Assembly (NCBI RefSeq): GCF_013394855.1
Contig: NZ_JABMLK010000001.1
Coordinates: 1,302,001 to 1,366,000, forward strand
DNA from: Limnobaculum xujianqingii
Lineage (GTDB): Bacteria; Pseudomonadota; Gammaproteobacteria; Enterobacterales; Enterobacteriaceae
Length of the DNA: 64,000 nucleotides
Direction of reading: 5' to 3'
How positions within the stretch are numbered: position 1 is the stretch's first letter; each line of letters starts with the position of its first letter. Below, in pieces: positions 27,101 through 36,042 of the stretch. The notes under the pieces were generated by a model. The model saw nothing but the letters and a program-made list of their open reading frames with translations. It did no database searches and was not told the DNA's origin. The position numbers were made by a program, and so were the translations under genes.

Positions 27101-28413
27101 ATGATGGCACGGTAGAAACTCATGGTGATAACGCCTATGGCGTTAGTGCATTGAGTAACAAAAGCAGCGCCGATGCGCTCAATAGAAACGCCATCCTGAC
27201 CGTCGGTAATGGTAGTAACGGATTAAATGCAGAAAGTACCCAAGGCGTTGCTCAGGCAGTCAATCAGGGAAATGTAGAAACCCGAGGCAATAACGCCTAT
27301 GGCGTCAATGCCATAACCCAAAACAGTCAGGCGTACGCTTATAACGAAGCTACGGGGAACATCATTACTCGTGGTAATAATAGCCACGGTCTGGCGGCGA
27401 GCAGTAATCTTGATGCACTGGCGCAAAACGATAACAGTATCGAAACTGAGGGTGATTACAGCTATGGTATTCATGCCTTCAGTAAAAATAGCCATGCTCA
27501 GGCTATCAATAACCAAAGTGTAATTACTCAGGGTACCGGTGCTCGCGGTGTCAGTGCCGAAAGCGAGAGTGGCTACTCACTGGCCTATAACCAACTAAAC
27601 GTAGAAACCTTTGGTGTTGATGGTTATGGTTTAAGTGCGGTAAACCAGCGCAATAGCGCAGAAGCAATCAACAATGGTCAGGTCACTACCCACGGAGATA
27701 GTGCCATTGGCGTGCATGCCTCTAATATCAAAGGCACTGCTTTGGCGAAAAACCAAAATACCGTCACCACTTACGGTAATGATGCTCACGGCCTGTCAGC
27801 CTTCAGTCAGTTGGCTCAGGCCCTGTCCCTCAATCTGGATATGCAGGTTATTACTACTGAAGGAAACAATGCCTACGGTATGCGAGCTGAAACCGAAAGC
27901 GGTAGCGCATTAGCACTCAACATGGGCAATGTAACTACTCACGGACAGTCCGCCAATGGGAATGGGCTTGGTGCCATCAGTAAGAGCGGGAAAAGTGAAG
28001 CGCAAAACCAAAGCAACGTCACTACTTATGGTAATAACAGTTACGGTATTTCTGCTCAAACTGACACTGGTTCTGCACTGGCGACTAACTTTGCTACCGA
28101 CACAACATACGGCGATAACGGCTACGGTATCTTTGCTCAATCCAATAGTGGCACTGCACTGGCCACTAATCTCGCTACTGTCACCACTCACGGACAATCT
28201 GCCTATGGCGTCGCAGTCCTTAGTCAAAGCGGAATCAGCGATGCAGTAAATCAAAGTAGTGTCGCCACATACGGCAATCAGAGTTACGGAATTTTCGGCC
28301 AAACCGATACCGGCAGTCTGTCCGCGATCAACAACAGTCAGGTGATGGCGCTCATGGTATTGCATCCCTGTCAAACGCAGGCACCAGTCGGCTTGATAAT
28401 AATGCAATCGTAG
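24106..28413 (+). CDS. Autotransporter adhesin, N-terminal passenger part (frameshifted)
   Basis: The 1435-residue reading starts with a Sec signal peptide (MSNFHLKKTLAIAIASSLFS, cleavage probably near ETIAENP). It continues as a repetitive beta-helix passenger, low in charge and rich in Gly, Ala, Ser and Asn. Residues about 141-420 are near-identical 56-residue units (GHGASAISIMGSATAEN... LSSGASAISILG). Later modules are shorter, of the type NVTTYGNNSYGISAQ. The reading leaves the repeat pattern after NNSQ near 28341 and ends 24 codons later. The next reading frame (28413-31034) resumes the pattern and holds the beta-barrel. So this is the first half of a broken type Va autotransporter of about 2300 residues; alone it would be secreted to the periplasm without surface display. 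Confidence 0.85.
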   Translation: MSNFHLKKTLAIAIASSLFSFETIAENPASDTSSNSAYLSAQNVAATESSQNQLYGATPGLLGINIDLGFINLGEVSLLDAYSTNYNNVSSPALSIFNHASSAISLLGSASASNYGNASLNGPLSSGANAMALTGSATALNNGDVSTGILNIFGHGASAISIMGSATAENQGTAHLNSLLSSGASAISILGDASAKNNGEVTTNILDVFGHGASAISIMGSATAENQGTAHLNSLLSSGASAISILGDASAKNSGEVSTNILDVFGHGASAISVMGGATAENTGSAQLNGPLSSGASAISILGNASAKNSGDVSTNLLNILGHGASAISIMGSATAENTGNAQLNGPLSSGASAISILGNASAKNSGDVSTNLLNILGHGASAISIMGSATAENTGSAQLNGPLSSGASAISVIGDATAKNSSKVSTNILGILGHGASAISIMGNAKATNEQGAEVNLNGPLGHGVSAISIAGSATTENHGNVSTGVLDILGHGASSFSLLGNASAINGETGKISVNGPLGHGLSAVSIVGSASAENAGEISTGMLDIFGHGASAFSLLSSATANNSETGKISVNGPFGHGLSAVSVLGSASVENAGEISTGVLDVFGHGASAVSVLSSAQAINTSSGTISTNGLFGSGLSAVSLINTATTINQGNITTSGLGAMGAQSISLFSTAQSSNEENASITTQGALAQGLLAFSLTSQATVNNAGSIETNGWQAHGANATSIFNTAVGINTTTGEIKTAGDTAHGINAFSFTSLANATNQGKITTQGDNANGLNAVSEYGKSIAVNEANATINTTGTNAHGAYAQSKHEEAVAMNTGTISTTGDGGNGASAISEDAQAGALNDTTGIINTQGNNAHGLLAQSYQALAVVSNLNQIVTSGHGSNGATARSTHGEAQAGNLGSITTAGNNADGLNAQSQHNKAVAINKGSILTGSEIAGGVIMAKSGENAHGVSAYSQDDTAVVQNDNNADVKTYGKGSYGLHAYSVNSEALAVNDGTVETHGDNAYGVSALSNKSSADALNRNAILTVGNGSNGLNAESTQGVAQAVNQGNVETRGNNAYGVNAITQNSQAYAYNEATGNIITRGNNSHGLAASSNLDALAQNDNSIETEGDYSYGIHAFSKNSHAQAINNQSVITQGTGARGVSAESESGYSLAYNQLNVETFGVDGYGLSAVNQRNSAEAINNGQVTTHGDSAIGVHASNIKGTALAKNQNTVTTYGNDAHGLSAFSQLAQALSLNLDMQVITTEGNNAYGMRAETESGSALALNMGNVTTHGQSANGNGLGAISKSGKSEAQNQSNVTTYGNNSYGISAQTDTGSALATNFATDTTYGDNGYGIFAQSNSGTALATNLATVTTHGQSAYGVAVLSQSGISDAVNQSSVATYGNQSYGIFGQTDTGSLSAINNSQVMALMVLHPCQTQAPVGLIIMQS
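24526..25365 (+). repeat. Tandem 168-bp coding repeats in the adhesin
   Basis: Five in-frame units of 168 bases (56 residues, each made of two related halves of about 28) follow one another. Some neighbouring copies are almost identical: the TCTGCTAAAAAC junction at 25021 recurs at 25189. This points to recent expansion or gene conversion. Copy number is likely to vary between isolates. Confidence 0.85.
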
Positions 28414-31034
28414 TGACCAACGGTATCTCCGCTCACGGTATGCATGCTGAAACCAACACGGGCGATATCAAAATGCTGAATCAAAGCACTATTGATACAC
28501 TGGGTGACGACAGCCGTGGTATCAGCGCTCAGTTAAAACCTGTTCAGGGACAGGTGGCTAAGGGTCTGCTGATGGATAACCTGGGCCAGATTAACGCTCA
28601 GAGCCACGGTATGTACGTTGAAAGCAGCGGTCCTGTGGGCAGTTTTTTGGTACGTAATGCCGGAACTATCAATGCCAGAGACGGCAGCGGAATACAGGCT
28701 ACTGCCGCAGCAGGTAACGTAACAGTGCAGGCAACCAATCAAATTAACGCTGGCCAAAGCTCCGCAGAGGGTACCCATCACGGTATCTATGCCGCAACCG
28801 GCGCGAATGGCAAAGCCAGCGTAACCTACGATTCAGGAACCATCACCCTTTCACCGGTATCTACTGGTATTACGCCAACAGGTGTGGGTATCTGGGTTGA
28901 TGACTTAGCCACCGGTAACACCAATACTGCTGCCGAAATCAATTTCAACAACGGCTTTATTAACGCAGAACAAGGCGCTGGCGGTATCGGCATGTCGTTA
29001 TCCGGCACCGGTAATATTAACATTGGAAAAACTGCTTTAGTTCACGGTGGAGATGCATTTGGTATCGGCTTAGGTAGTACCATTTCCAGCGAAAAAACTC
29101 GCCTGATGGTAAATAACTATGGTGTGGTTGACGCTATCAGCGATCGGGTTATTTACTCAACCGCCAATGCCGGACAGGTTACCGTTAATAACTATAACCA
29201 ACTCACCGGCTCGGCTCAGTTTGGCTCTGCTGATAACACCATCAACAACTATAATCGTTTCCTGCTGCGTAACTATTCTGACAGCAACCGGGATGGATTA
29301 CGTGATAACTGGGGCATTGCCTCTGTCGATATGGGCAACGGCGGCAATAATACCTTTATCAATAAAGGCACTTTAGTTCTGGCAAACTCCGCCAACTATG
29401 CCATCAATCCGGTTAGCGCTAACGAAATCTATGTTCCGGTGGATCTCACTTCAAGCTACGCCAATACCGCTACCCTCACTCAAGGGCAAATGCTGGGAGT
29501 TACGCTATTTGACCACTCAGGGGTTATTGACCTGACGGATGGAACTACCAATGCCGGTAATTCGCTGGTCATTACCGGAGGACACACGCCAGGTAAAAAC
29601 GGTGGTGGCACATTTGTTTCTAACGGTGGCCGGGTGGTTGCCAATATGAAGGCCGATGACAAAGGGAAAACACTGTTTTCTGACGTGATGGTGGTGGACT
29701 CAGCTCGTTTGGGAACAGGTGGACCAACAACCGTTGAAATCAATCATCTGGGCGAAAACACCGCTATCGCACCAAAGAGTCAAGTTTTGGTGGTTGAAAG
29801 TCTGAGTAAATCCGACGCAGGCGCGTTCCAGCTATCCACCGGCCGTCAGTTGTTCGGTGTATCTGACTATGAACTGGAATACAACACAGCAAATAACAAC
29901 TGGTATCTGAATACCGATTACCGTTCTGAAATCGCCCTGGCCTCAACCGTCTTTCCTGTGGCCAACGATTATGCCTATACCATGTTAGGCTCACTGGATA
30001 CCCGTAGGGGGCCACAACACGCTCGCAATACGCCGCCTCAGGCACAGATCGTACAAAGCGGTGGCGATGCCTGCAAAAAAGAGGGACTGACGGCAAAAGA
30101 AGAAGTTGAATTACTGATTTCCGGCATGTGTACGCCAAAAGTGGTTCAGGCACAGGCCAGATCCGATAACTCTGCTTATATTCCTGAAGCCTGGGGACGC
30201 ATTATCGGTAAGAAAACTGAGCATGGCTCTGGTGATATTGAGAAAAATGGTGCCGGATACGACTCTTATCTGTCCGGAATACAGTTGGGACACGACATTT
30301 ACCGTCGCGAAGGGGCTGATTCATCGATGGATCGCACCGGCGTCTACTTCGGCTATGGCGATACCGAAACCGATATCAATAACGATCGTGGGCAGGGTGC
30401 TGGTTCAACGGTCACTAAAGCTTACAGCCTCGGGCTATACTGGACCCATCAGGGGCAACAAAACTGGTATACGGATACCGTATTACAAACCACCTACTAT
30501 GATGTGGATGCAACCTCTAAGCACAGCGAAACCTTCTCCACTAACGGTGTCGGTGTTTTAGGCTCAGTAGAGGGAGGATATGCCTTTAATTTCAATAACG
30601 GATTAACCGTCGAACCACAGGCACAGCTTGCTTACCAACACATCTCGTTTGACGATGCCAAAGATAATCACGGTAGTTTCAGCTTCAAACAAAATGATTC
30701 GCTGCGTGCCCGTACCGGTCTGCTTGTCGACCGTGACTGGTCATTAGCTAAGGATAGCGATAGCAAGCCTCACTATCTGAGAACCTGGGCAAAAACTGAC
30801 ATATGGCATGAGTTTATGGGTGATGCCACTACCTATGCCGTTGACAAAACCGGCAAGCATTCTACTCAGTTGAAGCAACCATCCAATGGAACCTGGGCAG
30901 AAGTCAGTGTTGGTGCTAACTACCAATATAATGAAAGTATGGGATATTCCGCTGCCGGTAGTTACAGTAAGTCACTTGACGATCGGGATAATAAATCCTG
31001 GGGTGGACAGCTAGGGGTTAACGTCAAATGGTAA
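28413..31034 (+). CDS. Autotransporter adhesin, C-terminal passenger and beta-barrel part
   Basis: The 873-residue reading has a GTG start that overlaps the stop of the upstream part by one base and no signal peptide, so it is the other half of the frameshifted adhesin. The first 550 or so residues complete the beta-helix, with a pertactin-like end (NNTFINKGTLVLANSANY, then GVIDLTDGT and VVESLSKSDAGAFQL). The last 280 or so residues are an autotransporter barrel: YLSGIQLGHDIYRR, GVYFGYGDTETDIN, YSLGLYWTHQG, VEPQAQLAYQHISF, and a closing strand ending GVNVKW. In the repeat frame the true coding continues upstream to about 28338. Function by family: outer-membrane insertion and passenger display. 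Confidence 0.85.
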   Translation: MTNGISAHGMHAETNTGDIKMLNQSTIDTLGDDSRGISAQLKPVQGQVAKGLLMDNLGQINAQSHGMYVESSGPVGSFLVRNAGTINARDGSGIQATAAAGNVTVQATNQINAGQSSAEGTHHGIYAATGANGKASVTYDSGTITLSPVSTGITPTGVGIWVDDLATGNTNTAAEINFNNGFINAEQGAGGIGMSLSGTGNINIGKTALVHGGDAFGIGLGSTISSEKTRLMVNNYGVVDAISDRVIYSTANAGQVTVNNYNQLTGSAQFGSADNTINNYNRFLLRNYSDSNRDGLRDNWGIASVDMGNGGNNTFINKGTLVLANSANYAINPVSANEIYVPVDLTSSYANTATLTQGQMLGVTLFDHSGVIDLTDGTTNAGNSLVITGGHTPGKNGGGTFVSNGGRVVANMKADDKGKTLFSDVMVVDSARLGTGGPTTVEINHLGENTAIAPKSQVLVVESLSKSDAGAFQLSTGRQLFGVSDYELEYNTANNNWYLNTDYRSEIALASTVFPVANDYAYTMLGSLDTRRGPQHARNTPPQAQIVQSGGDACKKEGLTAKEEVELLISGMCTPKVVQAQARSDNSAYIPEAWGRIIGKKTEHGSGDIEKNGAGYDSYLSGIQLGHDIYRREGADSSMDRTGVYFGYGDTETDINNDRGQGAGSTVTKAYSLGLYWTHQGQQNWYTDTVLQTTYYDVDATSKHSETFSTNGVGVLGSVEGGYAFNFNNGLTVEPQAQLAYQHISFDDAKDNHGSFSFKQNDSLRARTGLLVDRDWSLAKDSDSKPHYLRTWAKTDIWHEFMGDATTYAVDKTGKHSTQLKQPSNGTWAEVSVGANYQYNESMGYSAAGSYSKSLDDRDNKSWGGQLGVNVKW

Positions 31035-31069
31035 GATGCCATAAGCGCTATACCAGAGTCTGACTATCT

Positions 31070-31103
31070 AAACCCGCTGGCGCAATCTGGCGGGTTTCTT
31101 TTT
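31070..31103 (+). terminator. Terminator after the autotransporter gene
   Basis: AAACCCGC pairs with GCGGGTTT across a 12-base loop and is followed by CTTTTT, 35 bases after the stop codon. Confidence 0.82.
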
Positions 31104-31178
31104 CAGGCTTCCCATTCCCTCTCTATCGGTTAGAATAACCCACTTCGCCCTTCTGCCATCTGCGGTAACACCTGACTT

Positions 31179-31760
31179 ATGATTCTGCTCATCGATAACT
31201 ACGACTCTTTTAGCTATAACCTGTACGATTATCTTTGTCAGTCTTATTCTGAAGTGAAGATCGTTAAGAACGACCAGCTACAGCTCGATGAGATAGCCGC
31301 TTTAGCCCCTTCTGCTATTATTCTTTCTCCCGGACCGGGAATACCAGAAAATGCAGGTATTACGCTAGAGGTAATTCGCAGTTTTGCCGGTACCATTCCT
31401 TTGTTGGGTGTTTGTCTTGGTCATCAGGCAATTGCTCAGGCATTTGGTGCGCGTATTGTTAAGTGTCCGGTGCCAGTCCATGGCAAAACCGAATTAATCA
31501 CCCACGATGGCCGCACTTTGTTTGATCATCTTCCCAGTCCGTTGCAGGTTACCCGCTACCATTCGCTGATGGTCGAGCCCTCTTCTCTGCCAGCAGAACT
31601 GGAAATATCAGCGATAACCCATGACGGCATTATTATGGGATTGCGCCATAAGCAATGGCCGATTGAAGGGGTACAGTTTCATCCTGAAGCCATTTTGACG
31701 GAAGGTGGTTTGAAGCTGTTACAGCAATTTATCACCACTTACACCAGTGAAGGAGCCTGA
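31179..31760 (+). CDS. pabA: Aminodeoxychorismate synthase, glutamine amidotransferase component
   Basis: PabA releases ammonia from glutamine for PabB, the first step of p-aminobenzoate (folate) synthesis. The 193 residues form a class I amidotransferase: ILLIDNYDSFSYNLYDYL at the start, LSPGPGIP, the nucleophile cysteine in GVCLGHQAIA, and the His-Glu pair in GVQFHPEAILTEGG. The same fold occurs in TrpG, but the immediate neighbour is a PabB, one base after the stop, so PabA is preferred. In E. coli pabA and pabB are unlinked. Confidence 0.92.
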   Translation: MILLIDNYDSFSYNLYDYLCQSYSEVKIVKNDQLQLDEIAALAPSAIILSPGPGIPENAGITLEVIRSFAGTIPLLGVCLGHQAIAQAFGARIVKCPVPVHGKTELITHDGRTLFDHLPSPLQVTRYHSLMVEPSSLPAELEISAITHDGIIMGLRHKQWPIEGVQFHPEAILTEGGLKLLQQFITTYTSEGA

Positions 31761-31761
31761 T

Positions 31762-33489
31762 ATGAAATTACGCTTTGATTTTAATCATCAGGTTCAGCTG
31801 TTTGAACATCCGCTAAAAATTATTACCACCTCTCAACTCAGCGAAGTGACAGAAAAACTGGCAGAGGTTGAACAAGCGGTAGAAAGTGGTTTGTATGCTG
31901 CCGGGTATCTGTCCTATGAGGCTGCTGCTGCGTTTCAAGCCTATTACCAGACACCTCCGCAGGGCGATATGCCGCTATTGTGGTTTGGCCTGTATCAGCA
32001 ACCACTTACTGACGATCCTTGCGATACCTCCGATGACAGATTTAATAATATTCTGGCGGAGTGGCAACCTTCCACTTCCACGGAAGCATACCGCCAGGCC
32101 ATTTTACGTATCAAATCAGAAATTGAAGCGGGTAATACTTACCAAACCAATTACACCATTCGGCTGGAAGCTAAAGTAACAGCCAGCGATGAGCAGGCAT
32201 ACTCTCAACTTTATCAACAGCTACTTCGTGCCCAGCAAGCTGATTATGCCGCCTGTCTGGATATCGGCCGTTTCAAAATTCTATCTGCTTCACCGGAACT
32301 GTTCTTTCACTGGCATCAGGGAACGTTAACCGCTAAACCCATGAAGGGAACCGCTAAAAGAGGGCTGGATGCTCAGGACGATCTGATGCGTCAGGAACAG
32401 CTAAGAACCTCAGAAAAAGACCGGGCAGAAAACGTAATGATTGTTGATTTACTGCGTAATGACATCAGTCAGGTGGCGATTGCCGGTAGCGTAAAGGTAC
32501 CGGCACTGTTTGATGTTGAACAATACCCTACTGTCTGGCAAATGACCTCAACCATTAGTGCTCAAACTCGTCCTGAAACCAGCCTTAGCGATATTTTCCG
32601 TGCACTATTTCCCTGCGGCTCAATTACCGGTGCGCCCAAGGCCAGCACCATGAAGTTGATTGCTCAACTTGAGCCACAAGCCCGGGAAGTTTACTGCGGC
32701 GCTATCGGTTATATCACGCCGCACAAAGAGGCACTGTTTAGTGTTCCAATCCGTACAGTAATTATTGATACAGAAAAAAATCTAGCCCGTTACGGCGTGG
32801 GTGGTGGTATCACCTGGGATTCCACCGCAGAAAATGAGTATCAGGAAGTGATTAACAAGGCTCAGGTTCTACATGGTGTTACTCTGCCAAAACAGCTACT
32901 GGAAAGCCTGTTGTTAAAGGATGGGGAATATCATCTACTGGCGCTGCATCTTAAACGCTTATCCGCTTCTGCCCGTTATTTTAACTTTTTGTTTGATGCC
33001 GATAAGCTAACAGAACAATTACAACAGTTAGTCACTGCCCACCAACAGGGGCAATATAAGGTTCGCCTGTTGCTGGCACAAAACGGTGAGGCAACGTTAA
33101 GCTGCGACCCAATTACACCATTGACTAATCCGCTGATTGCCCGCTGGGCACCCTCGGCGGTACACAGTGATAATAATCTGCTTTACCATAAAACCACCCT
33201 GCGCGATCACTACCCTGCGGCTACGTTGGACAGCGAGTTTTTGCTGTATAACCAACAGGACGAAATCACCGAATTTGTAAATGGTAATGTGGTTTTATTG
33301 ATTGATGGACAGTGGCTAACCCCGGCAATCTCATGCGGTTTATTACCGGGAACCGAACGGCAGGCATTATTGCAGGCGGGAACTATCAGGGAAGCAATTC
33401 TCACCAAAGCCCAGATAAAACAGGCACAGAAAATTGGGTTTATTAATAGCGTTCGCGGATGGCGGGAAGTAGTTTGGCAGGATGATTGA
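31762..33489 (+). CDS. pabB: Fused aminodeoxychorismate synthase component I and ADC lyase (PabB-PabC)
   Basis: The ATG at 31762 (AGGAG six bases upstream) gives 575 residues in two domains. Residues about 1-375 are PabB: SASPELFFHW, the PMKGTAKRG motif whose lysine (K195) is the ADC-synthase mark (anthranilate synthases have Ala there), PCGSITGAPK and REVYCGAIGYI. Residues about 380-575 are a PLP-dependent ADC lyase of the branched-chain aminotransferase fold, with YHKTTLRDHY, EFVNGNVVLLIDGQW and GLLPGTERQALL. The pair pabA-pabBC would therefore make p-aminobenzoate from chorismate with no separate pabC. E. coli has three separate genes. Confidence 0.93.
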   Translation: MKLRFDFNHQVQLFEHPLKIITTSQLSEVTEKLAEVEQAVESGLYAAGYLSYEAAAAFQAYYQTPPQGDMPLLWFGLYQQPLTDDPCDTSDDRFNNILAEWQPSTSTEAYRQAILRIKSEIEAGNTYQTNYTIRLEAKVTASDEQAYSQLYQQLLRAQQADYAACLDIGRFKILSASPELFFHWHQGTLTAKPMKGTAKRGLDAQDDLMRQEQLRTSEKDRAENVMIVDLLRNDISQVAIAGSVKVPALFDVEQYPTVWQMTSTISAQTRPETSLSDIFRALFPCGSITGAPKASTMKLIAQLEPQAREVYCGAIGYITPHKEALFSVPIRTVIIDTEKNLARYGVGGGITWDSTAENEYQEVINKAQVLHGVTLPKQLLESLLLKDGEYHLLALHLKRLSASARYFNFLFDADKLTEQLQQLVTAHQQGQYKVRLLLAQNGEATLSCDPITPLTNPLIARWAPSAVHSDNNLLYHKTTLRDHYPAATLDSEFLLYNQQDEITEFVNGNVVLLIDGQWLTPAISCGLLPGTERQALLQAGTIREAILTKAQIKQAQKIGFINSVRGWREVVWQDD

Positions 33490-33613
33490 AAATTGAGTTG
33501 AGTGTAGTTGGGTTGTTGCTAGATTTTATAGTTATCTAAGAGTGATACCTGAGTAAACATGCTTTGTTCAAAGGAAGTAGAATAGCAGTTAATCTATACA
33601 ATCGCTCAATTTG

Positions 33614-34537
33614 TCAGATGCCCTTTTCAAGCACATTAATTACAGATATTGCTAACTGTTTATAACTAGTCACAGTCTGCGCTGGGAAATCAATTTCTTT
33701 ATATTTTATTAAGGCAATCGCTAGCGAGGCAAAATATAGCCAATAATCATCATTCTCCTCTAAATCTATTCCTCCCAAGGTTACTAACCAGCGTTTGTGG
33801 ATGGGAGGATGAGTTATCGTTCCGCCTAAATTATGCTTAGGTGTAACAACAGCCAGAAATACATTTCCGAGAGCTATTCCCACCGATCTTTTCATTCGAA
33901 CTTTATCTGATGGAAAACCACTCATAATCGAGTAGTCATCAATTTTTGACAACATCATGTGAGAAGCAAAAGAATCGCATGCCATTTCTTCCTCATGCGG
34001 GTCTTGCGGAGCATTGCCTACAGCTTGAAAAATTACGTGCTTTAATTCATGTAGAAATATATACGCACTCGCCATCAGAATAAGATCAAACATTGCAGCC
34101 TGTTCAGTATCCTTAGGTTTTCCTTCTTCCGGTTTAGGAATTATAGCTGGCCAAACAAAATCATTTTCACTTTCAACATTATTTAGCTGTTCTATAGATT
34201 TAATTATTCTGGAAAAACATTCATATTTGCCTTTCAGATCTGGTAGGGCAATAATTTCTTCAAAATCGAATTTCAGGCTATGACGCCAGGCTAGTTCGAT
34301 TACGGCTGAATAACAGTGAAGGGAGTATAGACTTGCAAAGCCAAAAAGCCACATTTGCTCTAAAGATCTTTGGGTAAACTGAATTGCGCCGTATGCTCCA
34401 GCATCAAGATTAAAACCACTTCTATCTCCAACCCTTCGGAATTGAGCCGAATGCTCTTCAACTAAACAGAGGACTTCGCTTAACCTTTCCGGAACGACTC
34501 CTTCAAACAGTTTTTCTAATGCTTGATTCTCGTTCAT
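33614..34537 (-). CDS. Lit-like zinc protease, putative phage exclusion protein (peptidase U49)
   Basis: The 307-residue protein starts at an ATG with AGGTGG upstream. It carries HEXXH as H163-E-L-K-H167, within a hydrophobic helix (AYIFLHELKHVIF), and the downstream HEEEMACDSFASHMML, which matches the EEREADSHATKWIL region of E. coli Lit. The N-terminal GFNLDAGAYGA and ASLxxxW-type SLEQMWLFGFASLY, and the late THPPIHKRW, also line up with Lit (GFNI, SLEYIWAFSNFF, NTHPAAYERI). Lit of prophage e14 cleaves EF-Tu when a T4 peptide is present and aborts infection. Here it is a lone gene between pabBC and menE with no prophage genes nearby. Target and trigger are unknown. Confidence 0.75.
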   Translation of the reverse strand: MNENQALEKLFEGVVPERLSEVLCLVEEHSAQFRRVGDRSGFNLDAGAYGAIQFTQRSLEQMWLFGFASLYSLHCYSAVIELAWRHSLKFDFEEIIALPDLKGKYECFSRIIKSIEQLNNVESENDFVWPAIIPKPEEGKPKDTEQAAMFDLILMASAYIFLHELKHVIFQAVGNAPQDPHEEEMACDSFASHMMLSKIDDYSIMSGFPSDKVRMKRSVGIALGNVFLAVVTPKHNLGGTITHPPIHKRWLVTLGGIDLEENDDYWLYFASLAIALIKYKEIDFPAQTVTSYKQLAISVINVLEKGI

Positions 34538-34620
34538 TAACCCACCTTGGCATATAGCGGTTATCAGAATATCAGCTCAACCATAAATCAGTACAAATGG
34601 CCTCTAACTAAGCTTCCAAT

Positions 34621-36042
34621 CTATTTAGATACATCATTACTCAAAGACTTAACCCATTCCCTCACCGCCAGCCGGGAGATCTTAATTCCCCCCAACTTTA
34701 ACTCAACAGGCAAAACGTAATATTCATCCGGAATCTGAAAACGGGTTATCTTACCTTCCAGCCATATAGATAATTGAGATAAATCCAGCCCCGGCAATGC
34801 ATCTATCACCGCCACAGGGCGCTGACCGAATTCCATATCATCAACCGGTACCACAAACACCTGTTCAATCAGAGGATGGGTTACCAGTACCCGCTCGATA
34901 TCTTCTGGTTGTATGCCTTCTCCGCCGCTGAAAAACAGGTTATCCATACGTCCACAAATATACAGCTCACCGTTTCGCATCTCGCCACGATCGCGGGTAT
35001 GGAACCAGCCCTGACTATCGCTTAACGGTCGGATTTCACCCTGTTGCCAATAGCCCAGCGCCTGACCGCAACCCCGCAGCCAGATTTCATTATCCACCAG
35101 TTGTAATTCTCTACCGGGTAATGGCACACCAACACCAGCAGTTGCATCAGCAGGTTTCGCGCAGGTAGTAGAAGCCATTTCCGTCATGCCATACCCACAC
35201 CAACAACTGATTCCAGCCTGTTGTGCACGTTCGGTTAACTCAACGGGAATAGACGCGCCTCCCAGCAACACCTGCTTAAGCACTAACTTATCGGCATTTT
35301 GCTCCAGTAAACGCCAGAGCTGAGTGGGCACCAGTGAAGCATGAGTACAGCCCGCCAGCGCCCGATCTAAAGGATGCATATTGCGTTGCACCAGCGTGGC
35401 ACCTTTTTGCAACCAGCGCCATATCACGCCCTGCCCGGAAACATGAAACAGCGGCAAAGAGAGCAACCAACTGTCACCCGCTTCAAACTGCATTCGCTGT
35501 AACAATCCGGCTGCATTGGCTAAATGAGCCTCTGGTGTATGTACCGCCGCCTTGGGTAATCCACTGGAACCCGAGGTTAAGGTCATGGTCAATGCTTGAA
35601 CTGATGGCCAGTCAGCCATCAGCTGAGTCCTGGAATTGCTGGTTGAGAGTTGTTCAATACTGAATGAAGGTAACGGTTTAACACTATCCGGCCACGCCAG
35701 AGGATGAGTACTCCAACCCCAGTCAATATTCAGAATGGGTAATAACTGAGCTTGTAATGCCTCGGGTAATTGAGGATTGAGGGGTAATACTCTGGCACCC
35801 AGCTGTAATATCGCCAGATACCCTAGCAACAGTTCGGGACTATTTTTGCCGCTCAGCGCTACACCTTGTCCGGAACGAACACCATGGTGGTAGAACAAAC
35901 GACAAAGAGCATTAACCTCATCAGCTAAATGCTGCCAGCTGATGGGTTGTTGCTCTCTGATAATTGCCGTGGCGTTTGGCTGTTCATTTGCCCACTGCTG
36001 CCACGGCCAATGACTAAAAACAGTTGAAGTTAACGACGCCAT
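34621..36042 (-). CDS. menE: o-Succinylbenzoate-CoA ligase MenE
   Basis: MenE activates o-succinylbenzoate with ATP and CoA in menaquinone synthesis. The 473 residues form an ANL-family adenylate-forming enzyme. Visible motifs are the P-loop [16 protein letters not shown], the [10 protein letters not shown] motif, [11 protein letters not shown], and the hinge [18 protein letters not shown]-terminal basic [13 protein letters not shown] carries the catalytic lysine. Its start overlaps the end of menC by 13 bases; it is the last gene of menDHBCE. Confidence 0.94.
   Translation of the reverse strand: MASLTSTVFSHWPWQQWANEQPNATAIIREQQPISWQHLADEVNALCRLFYHHGVRSGQGVALSGKNSPELLLGYLAILQLGARVLPLNPQLPEALQAQLLPILNIDWGWSTHPLAWPDSVKPLPSFSIEQLSTSNSRTQLMADWPSVQALTMTLTSGSSGLPKAAVHTPEAHLANAAGLLQRMQFEAGDSWLLSLPLFHVSGQGVIWRWLQKGATLVQRNMHPLDRALAGCTHASLVPTQLWRLLEQNADKLVLKQVLLGGASIPVELTERAQQAGISCWCGYGMTEMASTTCAKPADATAGVGVPLPGRELQLVDNEIWLRGCGQALGYWQQGEIRPLSDSQGWFHTRDRGEMRNGELYICGRMDNLFFSGGEGIQPEDIERVLVTHPLIEQVFVVPVDDMEFGQRPVAVIDALPGLDLSQLSIWLEGKITRFQIPDEYYVLPVELKLGGIKISRLAVREWVKSLSNDVSK

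Noticed and set aside
24523..28407. Many antisense and out-of-frame open readings within the adhesin
   Set aside because: They follow from the repetitive, stop-poor sequence of the true frame and have no signal, ribosome site or family features of their own.
28321..28420. Programmed ribosomal frameshifting joining the two adhesin parts
   Set aside because: No slippery heptamer or following pseudoknot-like hairpin is visible, and four repeat residues are missing at the junction, which indicates a deletion.
33490..34620. Prophage or integrative element around the Lit-like gene
   Set aside because: There is no integrase, tRNA, direct repeat or other phage gene beside it; flanks are housekeeping genes.
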